Assembly (NCBI RefSeq): GCF_004116405.1
Contig: NZ_SDIC01000005.1
Coordinates: 124,001 to 188,000 of the forward strand
DNA from: Halegenticoccus tardaugens
GTDB lineage: Archaea > Halobacteriota > Halobacteria > Halobacteriales > Haloferacaceae
Reading direction: 5' to 3'
DNA length: 64,000 nucleotides
Shown: positions 44,678 through 53,971 of the stretch, in pieces
Layout of the letters: each line of letters opens with the position of its first letter
Position numbering within the stretch: the stretch's first letter is position 1
Made by a program: the position numbers and the translations under genes
Notes under the pieces: generated by a model
What the model was told of the DNA's origin: nothing
The model's database searches: none
What the model saw: the letters and a program-made list of their open reading frames with translations, nothing else

Positions 44678-45619
44678 CTACGTCGCCGCCTCTTCCGACT
44701 TCACGGACCCCCACCGACAGGTGACAAGGAAGTCGGCGGCGTCCGCATCGTGAACTTCGGACGTCACCGGCTCCGACAGCCCGACTGCGAGTCCGACGGC
44801 GAGGAACGAGACGACCGGGTGGTCGAACCGTACCTCGGAGCCGTAGGCGCTCGCGTCGACACGGAACGTGGCGCGTCCATCCTTCGAGTCGACGTCCACC
44901 GCCGCCCCGTCAGCGAGCTCGAAGACCTCCACGAGCGCGTTGACCAGTTGATCGGCCAGCTCCGTCGGCGTCTCCCCGAGACTGCCGGTCCGTGTCCGGT
45001 CGAACTCCACGAAGAGGGCGCTCCCGGTCGGAACGAACGATACGCCGCGCCGCCGTTCCTCCTCGGAGGCGACGAAGACTGAGTCGAGTTCCTCGGAATC
45101 CGGAAGTTCGTGATCGCCGTACTGCGGGACGAAGAGCCGCGCGACAGGGTCGCCCCCGGTCGGCACGTAGATGCGCGCGTCCTGCAGGCCCAGTTCAACC
45201 GTCACCGCGGCGTGCGTGTCCGCCAGCGCCCCGTACACGCGCTCGCCGACGCTGGCCGCGATGAACCGCTCGGGCGTTAGATAGTACGTTAATACCGCCG
45301 AAAAGAGCCCCGTTCCGCCAAGTACGAGGAAAACGGTTTGCGCGCTCGGGAAGACGGCGGCGGCCCCCGTGGCCAGCGCGCCGACCAACGCGAGCCCCAG
45401 CGCAGTACGGCGGTACTGTGTCCGCTTTGCTTGCGTGTACTCCTGTCTGAGGCGACGGTTCTCCGCCCGGAGGAGGTCTACTTGGGCGACGAGGTCGGAC
45501 GGATCGGGCTGTTCATCCACCTCGTCGACCTTGTCCTCGGCGATCCGCCCGTCCGTGTCGTCGACTCCTTCCGTCTCGCTCCGGCCGTCGGCGTCGTCGC
45601 GCGAGAGCTGGCTGCTCAT
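44678..45619 (-). CDS. membrane protein of the MoxR/DUF58 module
   Basis: A 313-residue protein. The acidic N-terminus contains a short coiled coil (about 43-70, LVAQVDLLRAENRRLRQEYT). Two membrane segments follow (about 72-115), then a soluble domain with VPTGGDPVARLFVPQYGD and LFVEFDRTR. Its ATG overlaps the stop of the preceding gene (ATGA). I do not recognise a named domain; it recurs next to MoxR/DUF58 genes in haloarchaea by my recollection. The large domain after the membrane pair may be cytoplasmic. Confidence 0.72.
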   Translation of the reverse strand: MSSQLSRDDADGRSETEGVDDTDGRIAEDKVDEVDEQPDPSDLVAQVDLLRAENRRLRQEYTQAKRTQYRRTALGLALVGALATGAAAVFPSAQTVFLVLGGTGLFSAVLTYYLTPERFIAASVGERVYGALADTHAAVTVELGLQDARIYVPTGGDPVARLFVPQYGDHELPDSEELDSVFVASEEERRRGVSFVPTGSALFVEFDRTRTGSLGETPTELADQLVNALVEVFELADGAAVDVDSKDGRATFRVDASAYGSEVRFDHPVVSFLAVGLAVGLSEPVTSEVHDADAADFLVTCRWGSVKSEEAAT

Positions 45620-46113
45620 GCGGCCTCCTCCGCGAGGCCGAGCGCGACGAGTTCGGACCGGTGGAGACCGTAGGCGATCGCCGCACAGATTAGTAGCAGG
45701 ACACCGGCGACGGGCAGCGGCTCTTCTAACCACGTCAGCGTTTCCCAGGTAACCGCGCCGAGGACGGCGAACAGGACGACCGTCGCCGTGGCGATCCGAC
45801 CCGGCGTCGGGCTTCGCAGTGACGGGCTGACGAGCACAGGAATGAGCCCGAGTTCGACGAGCGCGAGCTGCGCGGTCGTTGGTCCTTCCGGGAAGACGGC
45901 AAGAAGACCGAGATGGGCGACGGCGAAGAGGAGTTCCTCCGAGAGGACGAGTCCGAACAGGAGCAACGCGGCACCGACGCCGCCCCCGATCGTGCCGCCG
46001 CTTGCGCTCAGGGCGGCGGTACTCGAGAGGAGCCCACCCCACTTGAGAACGCGCTGCCGGCGCGATGTCGGCTGACGGAGGGAGCTCGCTTCACCGTTCG
46101 TTGGACGTGACAT
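45616..46113 (-). CDS. multispanning membrane protein (DUF7519-like)
   Basis: A 165-residue hydrophobic protein with about five membrane segments, for example GGVGAALLLFGLVLSEELLF and ATATVVLFAVLGAVTWETL. The pattern fits the small membrane protein that accompanies DUF58 in haloarchaea (DUF7519-like, number not certain). It is 148 bp downstream of the DUF58 gene and overlaps the next gene by four bases, so the three minus-strand genes probably form one operon. Confidence 0.68.
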   Translation of the reverse strand: MSRPTNGEASSLRQPTSRRQRVLKWGGLLSSTAALSASGGTIGGGVGAALLLFGLVLSEELLFAVAHLGLLAVFPEGPTTAQLALVELGLIPVLVSPSLRSPTPGRIATATVVLFAVLGAVTWETLTWLEEPLPVAGVLLLICAAIAYGLHRSELVALGLAEEAA

Positions 46114-46261
46114 TCTCCTCCCCCTACGTGGAGCTTCCTTTTATTTCTACTTACTCATCGACGTGAACAACAGTTCGGGTTAAAACGACCGTCGCGCGTT
46201 GGCCGCCGGTGGTCTCGACGTCCTCGCCGACTCAAACTCGACGGGCGTCCGGAGTCCGGCT

Positions 46262-47707
46262 TTAAGATCGCGCCCGTCGTCGCCGTTGCGCGCCGAGCAA
46301 CGCGTTGAGACGATCTCCAGGACCAACTTCGAAGGCGGTGACGTGCGGATGACGATCGAGTTTCCGGCGAAACTCCTCGAAGGAGACGTATCGTCGGTAG
46401 GCCTCTTCGAGGTCGGCCAACCCCCCTGGCTCGAACAGCACACGCGGGGTGAGAAAGACGAGGATACGATCGTCGTTTCTTGCCGCCAACTTGACCGTCT
46501 CGCGCACGTGGCGGCGCGCACTGTCGTCCGTTACGAGGATGGTCCAGACGCTTCCCCGCAGACGGTTGACTTCGGTTCGGACGGTCTCGAAGAGGGGGTC
46601 GCCGTCGATCCGTTGGACGTACCGCTCCCCCGCGCGAAAATACGGGTGGAGCGTCGTCCCGAAGGCTGCGTCGTCCCCCTTCAGCCGGACGGCGGCGGTG
46701 TGAGCGGCCGCCGGGCTCACCGCGCTCCCCCGACCGCCGATCGACGGCTCTCCCTCCGACCGTGTCGGTTCGAAGTCGTGGAGCGTCCGTCGGATCGTCG
46801 AGTAGTTCGCCGGTTCGGTGCTCGGTCGCAGCCGAACGGTCAGTCCCCCGTCGCCGACGGCGTACAGCCCGAGCGGGTCCGAGAGTTCTCGGGCACTGTC
46901 CACGAACGAGAGCGCGACCTCGCGTGCGTAATCGAGCATCGTCTCGCCCTCGCGGCCGACAGCCATCGTCCCGCGGTGGTCGAAAACCAGCACCGTCCGC
47001 CTGTCCGTCTCCGTTTCGAACTCCCTGACGTACGGGCGGCCGAGCCGAGCCGTCGCCTTCCAGTCGATGCGGTTCGCCGCGTCGCCGGCGACGTACTTGC
47101 GGATCTCCGCGACGGTGAGGCCGGATCCGCCGCGATCGGTCGCGTGCTCTCCGTACGCCGCCGCGAGACGATCGCCACCTCGACCGACGTGGATCTCGCG
47201 CGGTGCACGCGGTTCGACGGTGATCGATGGTGCGGGACCGCGCCGTGTCGTCTCTTCGAACAGGCCGAACGGATCCGAGAGCGTGACCGCGGGTTGCGGG
47301 AACCGGAACGTTCCGGCCGTCGGAAACGATGCTTCGAACAAGGTCGTTACCTCCTGATCGCTTCGCGTGATCGACACGCTCCGATCGTCCTCGGACGTCG
47401 CTCGTCCCGCCAGCGGCTCCGGGGCGGTTATCGAGACGTCGAGCGGTGCCGAACCGGTCACGCGAGCGGTCAGCGTCGCGTGCGCGGGTTCGTCCACCAC
47501 GACTTCCGTTCGCGACGGCCGCAGATCGACCGTGAGCCGATCGTCGACCGCCGTCGCGCTCCGGACGAACCCGTATTGGCGGGCGATCAGCCACGCCCCC
47601 AAACCCGCCGCGCCGAGCAGGAGTACCGGCCTGGCCGTGACGATCGAGAGCGCGGCCAGCGCCGCGGCGATGGTCGCGTTGGCCCAGTACCGGCGTGACA
47701 CGTGCAT
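46262..47707 (-). CDS. DUF58 domain protein
   Basis: About 481 residues. Two N-terminal membrane segments (about 10-45) precede a beta-rich domain. The DUF58 signature follows: GSGLTVAEIRKYVAGDAANRIDWKATARLGRPYVREFE near residue 195-235. A von Willebrand A-like stretch then starts TVLVFDHRGTM. The ATG at 47707 is preferred over the GTG at 47716. DUF58 proteins are the usual partners of MoxR ATPases, encoded here at 43604. They may help assemble or fold extracytoplasmic proteins. Confidence 0.9.
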   Translation of the reverse strand: MHVSRRYWANATIAAALAALSIVTARPVLLLGAAGLGAWLIARQYGFVRSATAVDDRLTVDLRPSRTEVVVDEPAHATLTARVTGSAPLDVSITAPEPLAGRATSEDDRSVSITRSDQEVTTLFEASFPTAGTFRFPQPAVTLSDPFGLFEETTRRGPAPSITVEPRAPREIHVGRGGDRLAAAYGEHATDRGGSGLTVAEIRKYVAGDAANRIDWKATARLGRPYVREFETETDRRTVLVFDHRGTMAVGREGETMLDYAREVALSFVDSARELSDPLGLYAVGDGGLTVRLRPSTEPANYSTIRRTLHDFEPTRSEGEPSIGGRGSAVSPAAAHTAAVRLKGDDAAFGTTLHPYFRAGERYVQRIDGDPLFETVRTEVNRLRGSVWTILVTDDSARRHVRETVKLAARNDDRILVFLTPRVLFEPGGLADLEEAYRRYVSFEEFRRKLDRHPHVTAFEVGPGDRLNALLGAQRRRRARS

Positions 47708-47903
47708 AAGGATCACTTCACTCCAAAGTAGTTGTAAGTTCTGGTCTATCTGTAGGTGTAATTATCTCCGAAGGCACCGTCGACGCTCGGGTGACGAACG
47801 GGGCCATCGGATCGGGTGGTCTGGATCGCCCCTTCACTGATCGACATTGAACTACTACTTTTCGAACATCCGGTGCTGTTCAATCCGTGATACCGTCCCT
47901 TTT

Positions 47904-47911
47904 TTATAATC
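47904..47911 (+). promoter_or_regulatory. TATA box of the DUF1616 gene
   Basis: TTTATAAT centred about 23-25 bases before the ATG at 47931, the spacing of a leaderless archaeal transcript. Confidence 0.6.
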
Positions 47912-47930
47912 TGGCAGTATTGGACGAAAT

Positions 47931-48947
47931 ATGTCCGAAGAGAGGAACTGGCGGTTGTTGCTTCCGGCGTCCCTCCGCCGGCTTCCACCCGACCTCGCCG
48001 CCGTCGTCTGTCTCGTCGTCCTCGTTGACGCGGCCGCTCTGCTTCCCGCTGTCCGCGACACCCAGATTCGGGTCGTCCTCGGGCTTCCGTTCGTTCTCTT
48101 CATCCCCGGGTACGCGTTCATCTCCGCGCTGTTTCCCGAGGACGAATACGAACGCTCCGACGGATCGGGAGCGGGTTCCGCTCGTTCCGGGATCGACGGA
48201 CTCGAACGCGTGGCGTTCTCGTTCGGGACGAGCATCGCCGTCGTTGCGCTCGTCGGACTCCTGTTGAACTTCACCCCGTGGGGGATCCGCCTAGTGCCGA
48301 TTCTCGTTGCACTGAGCGTGCTCACGCTCGCGACGACGTCCGTCGCCGCCCTTCGGCGACAGCGCGTCCCCGAATCGCGGCGGTTCGTCGTCCCGTACCG
48401 CGACTGGGCCGCCAGACTTCGTGCGGAGACGTGCGATCCCGAGACGCGGGCGGACGCGGTGTTGAACGTCGTTCTCGTCGTCTGCTTGCTGCTCGCGGTC
48501 AGCAGCGTCGCGTACGCGATCTGGACTCCACAGGACGGCGAGTCATTCACCGAGTTCTACCTCCTGACCGAAAACGAGGAAGGGGAGTTCGTGGCCGACG
48601 ACTACCCGACCAACTTCACTCAGGGCGAGGGGCAATCGTTGCACGTCGGAGTCACCAACCAGGAACACGAGACATTGGATTACATCGTCGTCGTGGAGCT
48701 ACAGCGGGTCGAGACGGAGAACAACTCGACGCGCGTCCTCGAAGAGCGGGAGCTGCATCGTTTCGAGCCGACTTTGGGTCACAACGAGACGTGGCGGATC
48801 CAGCACACGATCGTGCCTCCGATCGAGGGCGAGCGGCTCCGGCTGTCGTACCTCCTCTACAAAGGCTCTCCGCCGGCGGATCCCACCGTGGAAAACGCCG
48901 ATCAAGAACTTCACCTCTGGGTCAACGTTTCGGATCCTTCGTCGTAG
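47931..48947 (+). CDS. DUF1616 membrane protein
   Basis: A complete 338-residue protein. Four hydrophobic segments lie in residues about 20-150 (including LAAVVCLVVLVDAAALLPAV and VVLGLPFVLFIPGYAFISALF), and another at about 180-200. The extracytoplasmic C-terminal domain runs from FTEFYLLTENEEGEF to LHLWVNVSDPSS. The same domain ends at base 409 on the left edge, so the window holds two paralogues, each at a glycan locus. The biochemical role is unknown. It has a leaderless-type promoter. Confidence 0.88.
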   Translation: MSEERNWRLLLPASLRRLPPDLAAVVCLVVLVDAAALLPAVRDTQIRVVLGLPFVLFIPGYAFISALFPEDEYERSDGSGAGSARSGIDGLERVAFSFGTSIAVVALVGLLLNFTPWGIRLVPILVALSVLTLATTSVAALRRQRVPESRRFVVPYRDWAARLRAETCDPETRADAVLNVVLVVCLLLAVSSVAYAIWTPQDGESFTEFYLLTENEEGEFVADDYPTNFTQGEGQSLHVGVTNQEHETLDYIVVVELQRVETENNSTRVLEERELHRFEPTLGHNETWRIQHTIVPPIEGERLRLSYLLYKGSPPADPTVENADQELHLWVNVSDPSS

Positions 48948-49283
48948 TGGACACGGTATCTGGTGATCTGAGGTGCCGCTGTACGACGTTTTCCGACGAA
49001 AAGTATAATCCAACTGTATCACACACCTACGTAACCCCAGTAGATGTAGTATTATCGTATCTAATTAAAATATTGTATATTTGATACAGTAAAAATTTTA
49101 TTGTTGGATGTGCTTGTATCTATTTGATGACTCACTATCTTCACAGCGTCACTCATCGGAAAGACGGACGGTCACCTCCGATCAGTGCAGTCCCCCTGGA
49201 CGCGTCGACACGCTCTGTGTCCTCGACGACGGCTGCGTCGCCCGAAGCGGGCCGAAGCGCGGCAACCTCACTAAGGACGACGT
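48948..49283. other. intergenic region, partly AT-rich
   Basis: About 336 bp. An AT-rich patch at 49050-49110 may hold the promoter of the GT2 gene. No other feature was recognised. Confidence 0.35.
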
Positions 49284-50516
49284 ATGACCACTGAACAGAC
49301 TGTCGACGACGTCAACGCGGCGTCGACCAACGGGGACCGAGCCACGGTCATCGGCACCGACCCGGGCGACGCGCTCCTTCTCCAGGAGGACAGCGAGCAG
49401 ACGCCGACGCTCAGCGTCGTCATGCCGACGCTGAACGAGGAACAGGGCATCGCCGAGTGCATAGACCGGATCAAGAACGCGCTCGGCGCGCTCGGCGTGC
49501 CCGGCGAGATCATCGTCAGCGACAGTTCAACCGATCGGACCCCCGAGATCGCCCGCGAGATGGGTGCGGTCGTCGTCGAGCCCGACGCGCCGGGGTACGG
49601 GTACGCGTACCAGTACGCCTTCGAGCACGCCCGCGGCGAGTACATCGCGATCGGCGACGCCGACACAACGTACGACTTCGAGGAGCTGCCGAAGCTTTAC
49701 GAACTGGTGACGAACGGCGACGCCGACATGGCGATGGGCAGCCGCCTCGACGGCGAGATTAAAAAGGGTGCGATGCCGCCCCTTCACCAGCACATCGGCA
49801 ATCCACTCCTCACCAAGTTTCTGAACGTCTTCTACGGTGCGGGCGTGAGCGACGCCCACAGCGGAATGCGCGTCATCTCGCGAGACGCTTTGAAGGAACT
49901 AGATCTGAAAACTGACGGAATGGAGTTCGCGAGCGAGATGATCATGGACGCCGGCGCTCGCGGTCTCACTATCGAGGAGCTGCCGATCACGTACCATCCG
50001 CGCGAGGGCGAGGCGACGCTCGACAGCTTCCGCGACGGGTGGCGGCACGTGAAATTCATGCTTGTGAACGCGCCCGGATATCTGTTTTCAGTTCCTGGGT
50101 TCGTACTCAGTTTGTTTGGCGCATTCGTCATGGCTCTGGCCTATTTCAGCGTCCCAATCAACGGGATTTCCCTGGGCGTACACTCGGTGATCGCTGGCAG
50201 TCTCTTCACCATCGTCGGGACTCAGGTCGTGAGCCTCGGCGCATTTGCGACGGTTGCGGGGGATCCGATTCGAGCCCCCGAGGATCCCGTAACCGAATAT
50301 CTCACGCAGAAGGTTCAGTTAGAACACGGCGCGACGTTCGGATTGTGTCTGTTCGGCGTTGGTGCCGGCTTCGCTGGAGTTCTAGCGATCCGCTGGATTG
50401 CGAGTGATTTCACTCAATTACCTTTCTTGATGGGCGACGTCGTCGCTCTAACCGCGATGGTTCTGGGACTACAGATCTTTTTTAGCTCGTTTTTCCTCAG
50501 CGCAATAGCTGAGTGA
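49284..50516 (+). CDS. GT2 family glycosyltransferase with four C-terminal membrane segments
   Basis: A 410-residue enzyme. After a hydrophilic N-terminus of about 40 residues, LSVVMPTLNEEQGIAECIDRI and IIVSDSSTDRTPEIA are the nucleotide-binding motifs and YIAIGDADTTYDF is the DXD site. HSGMRVISRDAL and LPITYHPREGEATLDSFRDGWRH are typical of archaeal dolichol-phosphate glucosyl/mannosyl transferases. Four membrane segments follow (about 270-405). It likely makes a dolichol-phosphate sugar or starts a lipid-linked glycan, similar in plan to AglJ-type enzymes. Its last 150 codons are AT-richer than the catalytic part. Confidence 0.88.
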   Translation: MTTEQTVDDVNAASTNGDRATVIGTDPGDALLLQEDSEQTPTLSVVMPTLNEEQGIAECIDRIKNALGALGVPGEIIVSDSSTDRTPEIAREMGAVVVEPDAPGYGYAYQYAFEHARGEYIAIGDADTTYDFEELPKLYELVTNGDADMAMGSRLDGEIKKGAMPPLHQHIGNPLLTKFLNVFYGAGVSDAHSGMRVISRDALKELDLKTDGMEFASEMIMDAGARGLTIEELPITYHPREGEATLDSFRDGWRHVKFMLVNAPGYLFSVPGFVLSLFGAFVMALAYFSVPINGISLGVHSVIAGSLFTIVGTQVVSLGAFATVAGDPIRAPEDPVTEYLTQKVQLEHGATFGLCLFGVGAGFAGVLAIRWIASDFTQLPFLMGDVVALTAMVLGLQIFFSSFFLSAIAE

Positions 50517-50580
50517 GAGTGGCGAGTCATTTTCATTCCAAACTATGATAATTATCGTGTATATATTCTATCATATGTCA

Positions 50581-52116
50581 TTATCCCGAGAAATTTTCGA
50601 GTGTCGATTTCACCCAGGTAAAATTCCGGCCTAATTGCTTCTCTGCCTTCTCGATCAGGAATAAATCGGCTTCTTCGACACTATGAGTTAAAACAAGGGA
50701 AATGATCTGTGCGATTGATATTAGTATACCTACAATAACAAGACCAAGAGCTCCTAAATCGATTCCGGATGTCATGTGCATAAGCGCAACTGCGACCCCG
50801 AGCGTCGGCACTATTGGTTTCAAATTCTTCAGTGCGAACGGATGAATTCCCGTATAATAGTAAATTGCGCTGACTTCGACCATATTGTAAATGAAGTACC
50901 CAATCACCGTTGCGACTGCGGCTCCGATTATTCCCAATCTTGGGATAAGCATGATGTTAAGTAGGAAATTAGCCGTCATGCCGATCAACGCCGATACCAG
51001 TTCGATTCGCGGTCTGTCTATCGCCTTTACCATATCTCCGTCTAAACCGACAATCGCACGGAAGAACAAACCGGCCGTTAGGATACTTAGTACTGGTGCC
51101 GCAGGGAGGTACTCTGCCGTAAAGAACACTTGAACAACACTGGAAGAGAATAGAGCGAATACTAGGATCGGGGGAAAAGTCACTAATATTATCCACTTGG
51201 TGGACACGCGGTACAGTGAGTTGAGTTCCGATGTTCGATTGTTAACGAAATGCTCGGTCGCTACCGGGAGGTAAAAGAACGTGAATGCAGTAAGTACAAA
51301 CGTTGGAAGCTGACGTAATGGTTGAATAGCTCTGTAATATCCTACACTTGACGGCTCCAGAAAGTACCCTATCATCAAAATATCCAGGTTTGATAGTAGC
51401 AAAAATATCATTGATCCGAAAGCTAGTGGCCAGGAAAAAGACCATAATTTCAATATTGCACTTTGAGTGATTTTTTCGTCGATAACCGAGCATACGTTGA
51501 AGTCGTGATTTACGAAACGAGTAGCCAAGAGCGCAAGAAAAAACGGAACAGAAACCCAATAAACAGCAGCCCCAAAGGACGGAAGACCAACGGCCAACAA
51601 GATCCCCAGCGAGAACAGTGCAAGCACTCTAGCGCCTAAATTCTTAGAAATAACCGCGTCGAATGATCGCTTTTGAGCACGGAGCGCCGCAAATGAAACA
51701 TTAGCCAATGGAAAAATCAATAGATACGGCAAGAACAGGACAATATAGTGCTGAAGATACTCATCATTCATGACGGCAGAGATTCTATATCTCAAGAAAT
51801 AAATCGTGATAGCGCTAAGAATCCCAGAGAAAATGCAGATTAAATATCCAGATTTTAAAATTTTTAGTTGATTTTTAGAATTTGTTTCTGAAGACAAAAG
51901 ACGAGTGACTCCTTCTGGAACACCAAGAAGTGCAACACTGCCACATGAGCTTACTATCGTATACGTTAATGCGATGTGTCCGAACTGCCCCGGTGCAAGA
52001 GAGCGAACGATTATAGCTTCCCCGAATAGACCGATTATTCGTCCAATGACGGAGCCGAGGAAGATGACGGCGGCGCTCTTGGCCAATCCCTCTAGTGTGT
52101 CGGTTATTGAGGTCAT
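50581..52116 (-). CDS. polysaccharide flippase (Wzx-like, MOP superfamily)
   Basis: A 511-residue membrane protein with about 14 hydrophobic segments. The N-terminus SAAVIFLGSVIGRIIGLFGEAIIVRSLAPGQFG is typical of Wzx-like exporters. It is a different lineage from the flippase at 21797 and is encoded in AT-rich DNA. It lies 46 bp after the stop of the sulfatase-like gene on the same strand, so the RHH gene, the sulfatase and the flippase may be one transcript. The likely cargo is the glycan of this second locus. Confidence 0.87.
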   Translation of the reverse strand: MTSITDTLEGLAKSAAVIFLGSVIGRIIGLFGEAIIVRSLAPGQFGHIALTYTIVSSCGSVALLGVPEGVTRLLSSETNSKNQLKILKSGYLICIFSGILSAITIYFLRYRISAVMNDEYLQHYIVLFLPYLLIFPLANVSFAALRAQKRSFDAVISKNLGARVLALFSLGILLAVGLPSFGAAVYWVSVPFFLALLATRFVNHDFNVCSVIDEKITQSAILKLWSFSWPLAFGSMIFLLLSNLDILMIGYFLEPSSVGYYRAIQPLRQLPTFVLTAFTFFYLPVATEHFVNNRTSELNSLYRVSTKWIILVTFPPILVFALFSSSVVQVFFTAEYLPAAPVLSILTAGLFFRAIVGLDGDMVKAIDRPRIELVSALIGMTANFLLNIMLIPRLGIIGAAVATVIGYFIYNMVEVSAIYYYTGIHPFALKNLKPIVPTLGVAVALMHMTSGIDLGALGLVIVGILISIAQIISLVLTHSVEEADLFLIEKAEKQLGRNFTWVKSTLENFSG

Positions 52117-52162
52117 GTTTGTTGCATTTCAGTAATAAGCACTGGATAGAAGGTGATTATTC

Positions 52163-53449
52163 TCAAATCCTCGCAGCTATTTCACGCATTTTTTCACCTA
52201 TCTTTGTTTTTTCTCGTCGCGTTCGTTCGTGTCTTTTGTGTGTTTCTTGAAGCTTCTCGGCTATCTCCGGCTCTTGGTCAAGGAGATCAATCTGTTCACC
52301 GGGATCGTTTTTAAGATCGAAGAGCTTTGCGCCGTCTCTCTTCTGGATGTACTTCCATCGTTCTCCTCGAACTGCAGTCTCTTCACCAAATTCTGTCTTC
52401 GAAACTACGAAGTCATCTGTAAAGTCATTGGGAGAAATTATTCTAGATTCTACTATATATTCAATTATTTTAGGTAGTTCTATTAATGATATCGGTCTAT
52501 CTATCCAACTTGGCTCTACGCCTCCTTTAATAAGAAACGGAACCCTGATATTCTCTTCGAATAGTTCTGGCTGATGACCGTAAGTTCCGTGTTCTCCGAA
52601 CGCTTCCCCATGGTCCGAATGAAAAATTAACGTTGTATTATCATAATTCACATCTGCTTCAAGTGCTTCAATGAAGCCATCGACTGATCGTATTGAGTCG
52701 CGGTAGCTTTGTTCTAGGAAGGACACGAGGTGGTTCGGGGGGTTTTCGTGATGGCCGTTACGCATAATCGTGTAGTTATGGCGTATGGCGCTGTAGTACA
52801 TCGCCGGTCCTGATATTTCATTTCTGAACTTCTTTGGGACGATATAGGGGCTGTGGGTGTCCAGAAGAAAGACCCAGATAAACCAAGGTTCCTTTAACTG
52901 ATTAATCGCTGACCGAATTTCTTCATAAAATGCAGGCCATTGAGAAAACCAATCCGTTTTTTTCAACCATTGGTCTCCAATGTGTGATAATCTTTCATAT
53001 AGATTTATGTTTCTATCACCGTCAAGATTGTCATTTATTTGCTGGTGCTTTGAACCAATCATCCGAAAACAATCAACTGACTGATCGAATAATGTCGCCT
53101 CTGTAGTCCATGGATTTGCTGTGTACGCTGCTGTAGCATAGCCTTGTTTGGAAAGCAGTTGTGCAATCGTCTCGTATCGGCGCATATGGTCTGCTATCCT
53201 GCTATACCGCGAGCCGAAGTCTTCTTGCGTCGGTGTAGATCTATAGTGCTCTCCAGTGAATATTACTGGCATTGATGATGGGGTACGAGGTCCCGGTGAA
53301 ATAGCATTCGTGAATACCGCACTTTCGTTCACTAACGAGTCTAAGTAAGGTGTAGTATTACGTCCACGAGTTAAATAACTACAGTAATCTGCTCTGACGC
53401 TATCTGTAGTCACTAACAAAATATTCTGATGATCTTCTTTGTTCTCCAT
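52163..53449 (-). CDS. sulfatase-like enzyme with Thr at the nucleophile position
   Basis: A 428-residue alkaline-phosphatase-superfamily protein. LLVTTDSVRADYCSYL has the first metal Asp. SPGPRTPSSMPVIFTGEHY places Thr where sulfatases have the Cys or Ser converted to formylglycine. LIFHSDHGEAFGEHGTYGH is the second metal site, and GERWKYIQKRDGAKLFDLKNDPGEQIDLL is the usual C-terminal strand. Without a convertible residue it is more likely a phosphotransferase or phosphodiesterase than a true sulfatase. No signal peptide is visible. Unlike its relatives here it lacks the LGYL tail. Confidence 0.85.
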   Translation of the reverse strand: MENKEDHQNILLVTTDSVRADYCSYLTRGRNTTPYLDSLVNESAVFTNAISPGPRTPSSMPVIFTGEHYRSTPTQEDFGSRYSRIADHMRRYETIAQLLSKQGYATAAYTANPWTTEATLFDQSVDCFRMIGSKHQQINDNLDGDRNINLYERLSHIGDQWLKKTDWFSQWPAFYEEIRSAINQLKEPWFIWVFLLDTHSPYIVPKKFRNEISGPAMYYSAIRHNYTIMRNGHHENPPNHLVSFLEQSYRDSIRSVDGFIEALEADVNYDNTTLIFHSDHGEAFGEHGTYGHQPELFEENIRVPFLIKGGVEPSWIDRPISLIELPKIIEYIVESRIISPNDFTDDFVVSKTEFGEETAVRGERWKYIQKRDGAKLFDLKNDPGEQIDLLDQEPEIAEKLQETHKRHERTRREKTKIGEKMREIAARI

Positions 53450-53458
53450 TGATAATCA

Positions 53459-53668
53459 CTAATTCAAATAGCCGAGAGTTTTTAGCCGATCCTTGATATC
53501 AGCGTGTTCGATGGATTGATCATTGTCGTTTTTAGCTCTCTCAGCTGCGTAGACTGCTTCCGTCAGAACATAATTAATGTAGTCCTCTACTGTCATAAAA
53601 TCCGTTTTTTCTATTCTTTCCTCTATTTTGATTATTATTTCGTCAGGTATGACTATCTCCTCGCTCAC
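53459..53668 (-). CDS. RHH/CopG-like small protein with an LGYL tail
   Basis: A 69-residue protein. EIVIPDEIIIKIEERIEKTD and VEDYINYVLTEAVYAAERA form the strand-helix-helix of a CopG-type ribbon-helix-helix unit. The C-terminus IKDRLKTLGYLN matches the closing tail of the sulfatase-like proteins in this window. It precedes the sulfatase by nine bases in the same direction, so they are cotranscribed. Small proteins of this design next to sulfatase-superfamily genes are known in other genomes by my recollection. It may regulate or dock with its partner; neither is shown. Confidence 0.72.
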   Translation of the reverse strand: MSEEIVIPDEIIIKIEERIEKTDFMTVEDYINYVLTEAVYAAERAKNDNDQSIEHADIKDRLKTLGYLN

Positions 53669-53971
53669 AATTTCGAATGGTCCTTCTAATACTTAAAATT
53701 ATCCTTGTTAAGGTTACATGAATGGGCTCTCTCGTGCTGTTATGGGTTGGTGCTTAACCATCTCGTCCACCTATTATCAATCTCTGTGGTGGTCATCCCA
53801 TCGATCTGCATACTTGGAGGTTCCCTTACACTATTATCCGCATCGGCCAACAGCGTCCATGTTTGTTGTCTATAAATTATGAATGAAAACAAATTGCTCA
53901 GCTTTGTTTAAATTTTAATTATTTAGATTATATTTTAATCACAGAAGAATGTATAGGAAACCACGGGTCTC
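53669..53971. other. AT-rich intergenic region
   Basis: About 300 bp with a very AT-rich stretch at 53870-53945. It probably holds the promoter for the RHH-sulfatase transcript. No gene was recognised. Confidence 0.35.
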
